Source: Galbula dea (Eukaryota; Chordata; Aves; Piciformes; Galbulidae). Taken from it: DNA of 64,000 nt. Below, in pieces: positions 61,665-64,000 of this stretch (position 1 is its first letter; each line of letters opens with the position of its first letter). The stretch is taken from positions 310,001-374,000 of the forward strand of contig VWZX01007454.1 in NCBI GenBank assembly GCA_013399015.1, read 5' to 3'. The notes beneath the pieces were generated by a model. That model did not search any database and was not told the DNA's origin. It worked only from the letters and a program-made list of their open reading frames with translations. The position numbers were made by a program, and so were the translations under genes.

Positions 61665-63540
61665 GAGACATTTACTTTCTGAACGAGTGCAGGATCAAGT
61701 GTTAATGTGTGATGACAAGTTTATGAGATGAATGCTGGGACTGGAGGTCAAGGTGTCCTCATATAGGGGGGCTACCAAAACTCATTTCATACATGGACAA
61801 GCCTGAAGCTCTGTAGAAGTCATGTCATCCACATTTCATTGTTCATCTGGGTGTCTGAGGCAATAATGTTACACTTGAGGGTGAGGTTTGCTTTCTGGGA
61901 CCATACAACTTATAAATTCACCTTTTGGGGAACGCATTCTTATATAGTTTCTGGACAAGCAGCTAAGATTTCCAAAGCAGCACTCAAATCAACTTATTCT
62001 CAGTAAACATGAATCACTAGATTTACCGCACAGTGCCCTCTCCCCTTTACAACTGCCCTACAAATGTCATATTCTGTGTGAATTCATTTGTGACTGGAGA
62101 CACAAGTTGTCTTCCCAAGGCGACTATAATGCTACAATAATCTGTCTGTAAAAAAGTCAAATACTGGGCAGCAATGCTTAAAGTTTCATTTTCCTGGTTC
62201 ACAGAGCCAGTTAGACCATTGAACTAACTATGAAATTACACCCTGTTGGTTCATCTGCAGTAATAAATGTGGACTTCTGGACATAAAAATAAATGCCTAC
62301 TGTTCAAATGAGCAGTCTGCAAGCCATGACTAATTGGCAATGCCTTGCTTTTAAGTCCTCCTAGCTCTGCTTGTGTCAATGGGACACTGAAAAGTTAAGA
62401 ATGAGTCTAGCAGAAAGAGCACACCACAGAACTATCTCTACAAAGACTGCTACTCAGTTTTGTTGTCATTTTTCTTAATGGTTTAAGGGAGGAGGGGTGA
62501 ATCACAAAGCAAAACCAAAACCCAAAAAAACCCCAAACCACCTCCTTTTAAGACAACATAAGTAGCTTAATTATGAATCTCTTCTGATCTAACCACTAGA
62601 CAGCGAATGAGACAAGTCAAGCACATTTGTTATGAGTGAAGACTTGTGTTATAATTGGGAATATGCCTCATGCAACCTTGAGCACTGTCTATGTATAAGG
62701 TGACTCTATGATAATTATAGTTACAAAAACAGTAGCTTGAGGTCTTGATCAGTAAAGGTGGATGTGTCATGCAGTGAAATTCAGGGACCCATAATTGCAC
62801 CTTTCTGCCCTTTGCTCTAAAAATGGAAAAGGAACCTATTTTCTCTCTTATTCCCAAGCCAAAACCAGCATAAAGACAGGAGTTTATCACTTTGTCAGAA
62901 AGACTTCAAGAAGCAAGGACAAAACCACATTGGTTACAGTTTTCACACTGATAACTCAAAGAACTCAGTATCAACATTCATGTTAACATCATTAAGCATT
63001 ATCAGATTTGGCAACTGCAGCATTACTAAATTTTAATAATTAAGACACAAGGATTTTAAAAGATTGCATGAAATTTGTTAAGTAAATAATTGTTTCTTAA
63101 ACTTCTCTCTATAGCCAAAATTCTTCCAGACTGGTTTGATTACAGTCTGCAATCTGTAATTCTTACCTTCTATATCACAAATAACATACAGGATTCTTTA
63201 TGTAACAGTAAACTATTGGTTCTGATCCTTCTTTCTCTTTCAGATTTGAAAATCAGGTACTTTCTTAAACTTCTCATAAGCAAGATGAATAATGCAAAAC
63301 AAGTGAAGGGCAAAAGCAATGGCAGAGCAAAAAGTCACAGGAAAAAAAGAACTGAAAGCAGGCTGCTTATGTAGCACCCACCTACGCATGTCATTTCTGA
63401 ATGAGAATTAATTCCGATGCAATGTAAGATTACGTAGCTACATTTATCTGAAAAACAACAGTGTCCTATCAGCAACAGACTGAGCCATAAAAAGGACTGA
63501 AGATAGTTTTGGATGATTATAAATATATATGTATGTGTGA
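61665..63540. other. Unique intronic sequence
   Basis: No gene or classified repeat was seen apart from the A/C-rich run at 62505-62545. Confidence 0.5.
62505..62545. repeat. A/C-rich low-complexity tract
   Basis: The plus strand reads AAAACCAAAACCCAAAAAAAC then CCCAAACCACC. Confidence 0.8.
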
Positions 63541-63709
63541 ACAGACTGCCCAGAGAGGTTGTGGAGTCTCCTTCTCTGGAGATACTCAAAACCTGTCTGG
63601 ACACATTTCTGTGTGAGCTGGTCTAGGGAATCCTGCTCTGTCAGAGGGGTTGGACCAGATGATCTTTCAAGGTTTCTTCCAACTCCTAACATTCTGTGAT
63701 TCTGTGTGT
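63541..63709 (+). mobile_element. CR1 LINE 3' end
   Basis: Plus-strand CR1: ACAGACTGCCCAGAGAGG, GTGGAGTCTCCTTCTCTGG, GAGCTGGTCTAGGGAATCC, GGGGTTGGACCAGATGATC, then ATTCTGTGATTCTGTGTG. It is flanked on both sides by TATATATGTATGTG / ACACATATATAGG sequence, probably an older microsatellite at the target. Confidence 0.95.
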
Positions 63710-64000
63710 ACACATATATAGGTATGTACACACCTCAGTCTTCATACCTCTCTTTATTGTTAGATTTTCATTTGGTTAATAAGAGCTAAACATAATACCG
63801 GCCTTTTGTATTGCTTACTAGTCACTTTGCTTTTCTCAGTAGCATTCAAAGACTTCAGAAGAGAATCAATTAAAAAATCTACTTACCAAAGTGAAACTTT
63901 GTATTGATTGTTTATATTTAACAAAAGACATTAGGATCTCTTTACCATAAGCATGTCTTTATAGCAAAAAAATACATTATTATCAATGATGCAAGTCTAT
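63710..64000. other. Unique intronic sequence to the window edge
   Basis: No gene, exon or repeat was recognised. Confidence 0.5.

Larger units (their letters stand above)
2879..64000 (-). other. GABBR2: GABBR2 intron upstream of the exon (partial)
   Basis: This is transcribed sequence 5' of the acceptor. The preceding exon should end in residues like GWNLVQ followed by a donor. No such sequence was recognised up to base 64000, so the intron is at least 61 kb, consistent with the very long introns of GABBR2 in other vertebrates. All later features lie inside this intron unless a nested gene was missed. Confidence 0.75.

Noticed and set aside
1..64000. CRISPR arrays, bacterial operons, tRNA genes, intact retroviral genes
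   Set aside because: No regularly spaced direct repeats, ribosome-binding sites, cloverleaf sequences or gag/pol/env-like frames were found.

Overview
The window looks like avian nuclear DNA. It is AT-rich and intronic, and it is densely seeded with CR1 (chicken repeat 1) LINE fragments whose 3' ends carry the diagnostic ATTCTGTG/ATTCTATG octamer repeat. There is one recognisable cellular coding exon. Minus-strand bases 2708-2878 encode 57 residues that match the ligand-binding-domain region of the GABA-B receptor subunit 2 (GABBR2), with clean AG/GT splice signals. The gene runs on the minus strand, so its 5' part lies beyond base 64000 and its 3' part before base 1. Nearly all of the window is therefore two GABBR2 introns: at least 2.7 kb of the downstream intron and at least 61 kb of the upstream one. 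No other GABBR2 exon was recognised. Homology to human 9q22 suggests Z-chromosome linkage in birds, but this is inferred from general synteny and not seen here.

Layout. 1-400 is a moderately GC-rich unclassified stretch. About 1040-2110 is an ancient minus-strand CR1/L3-like reverse transcriptase remnant. 2708-2878 is the exon. From 3 kb to 64 kb there is unique intronic sequence interrupted by about 25 CR1 pieces in both orientations. They range from very decayed copies (14.4-15.1, 18.8-19.4, 32.6-33.2, 58.2-58.9 kb) to young ones (20.95-21.3, 24.7-25.0 and 40.99-41.7 kb share one subfamily; the last keeps 211 codons of the ORF2 C-terminus open). The 30.8-31.8 kb copy preserves part of the reverse transcriptase palm domain but has lost the motif A aspartate and carries an internal deletion. 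An assembly gap of 113 N lies inside another CR1 (22.9-23.5 kb). A probable eroded LTR fragment sits at 37.15-37.36 kb. A/C-rich low-complexity tracts recur, mostly with the A/C strand on plus.

The most unusual object is at 53.28-53.48 kb. There, a nearly complete 5S ribosomal RNA sequence on the minus strand joins directly to the last ~80 bases of a CR1 3' end. This is the architecture of a 5S-headed SINE or a template-switch chimeric retrocopy, and it abuts the 3' end of an older CR1.

No tRNA, CRISPR array, bacterial-type operon or intact mobile element was found. The genes do not form a pathway; the window is one exon of a neuronal receptor gene with a retrotransposon record in its introns.
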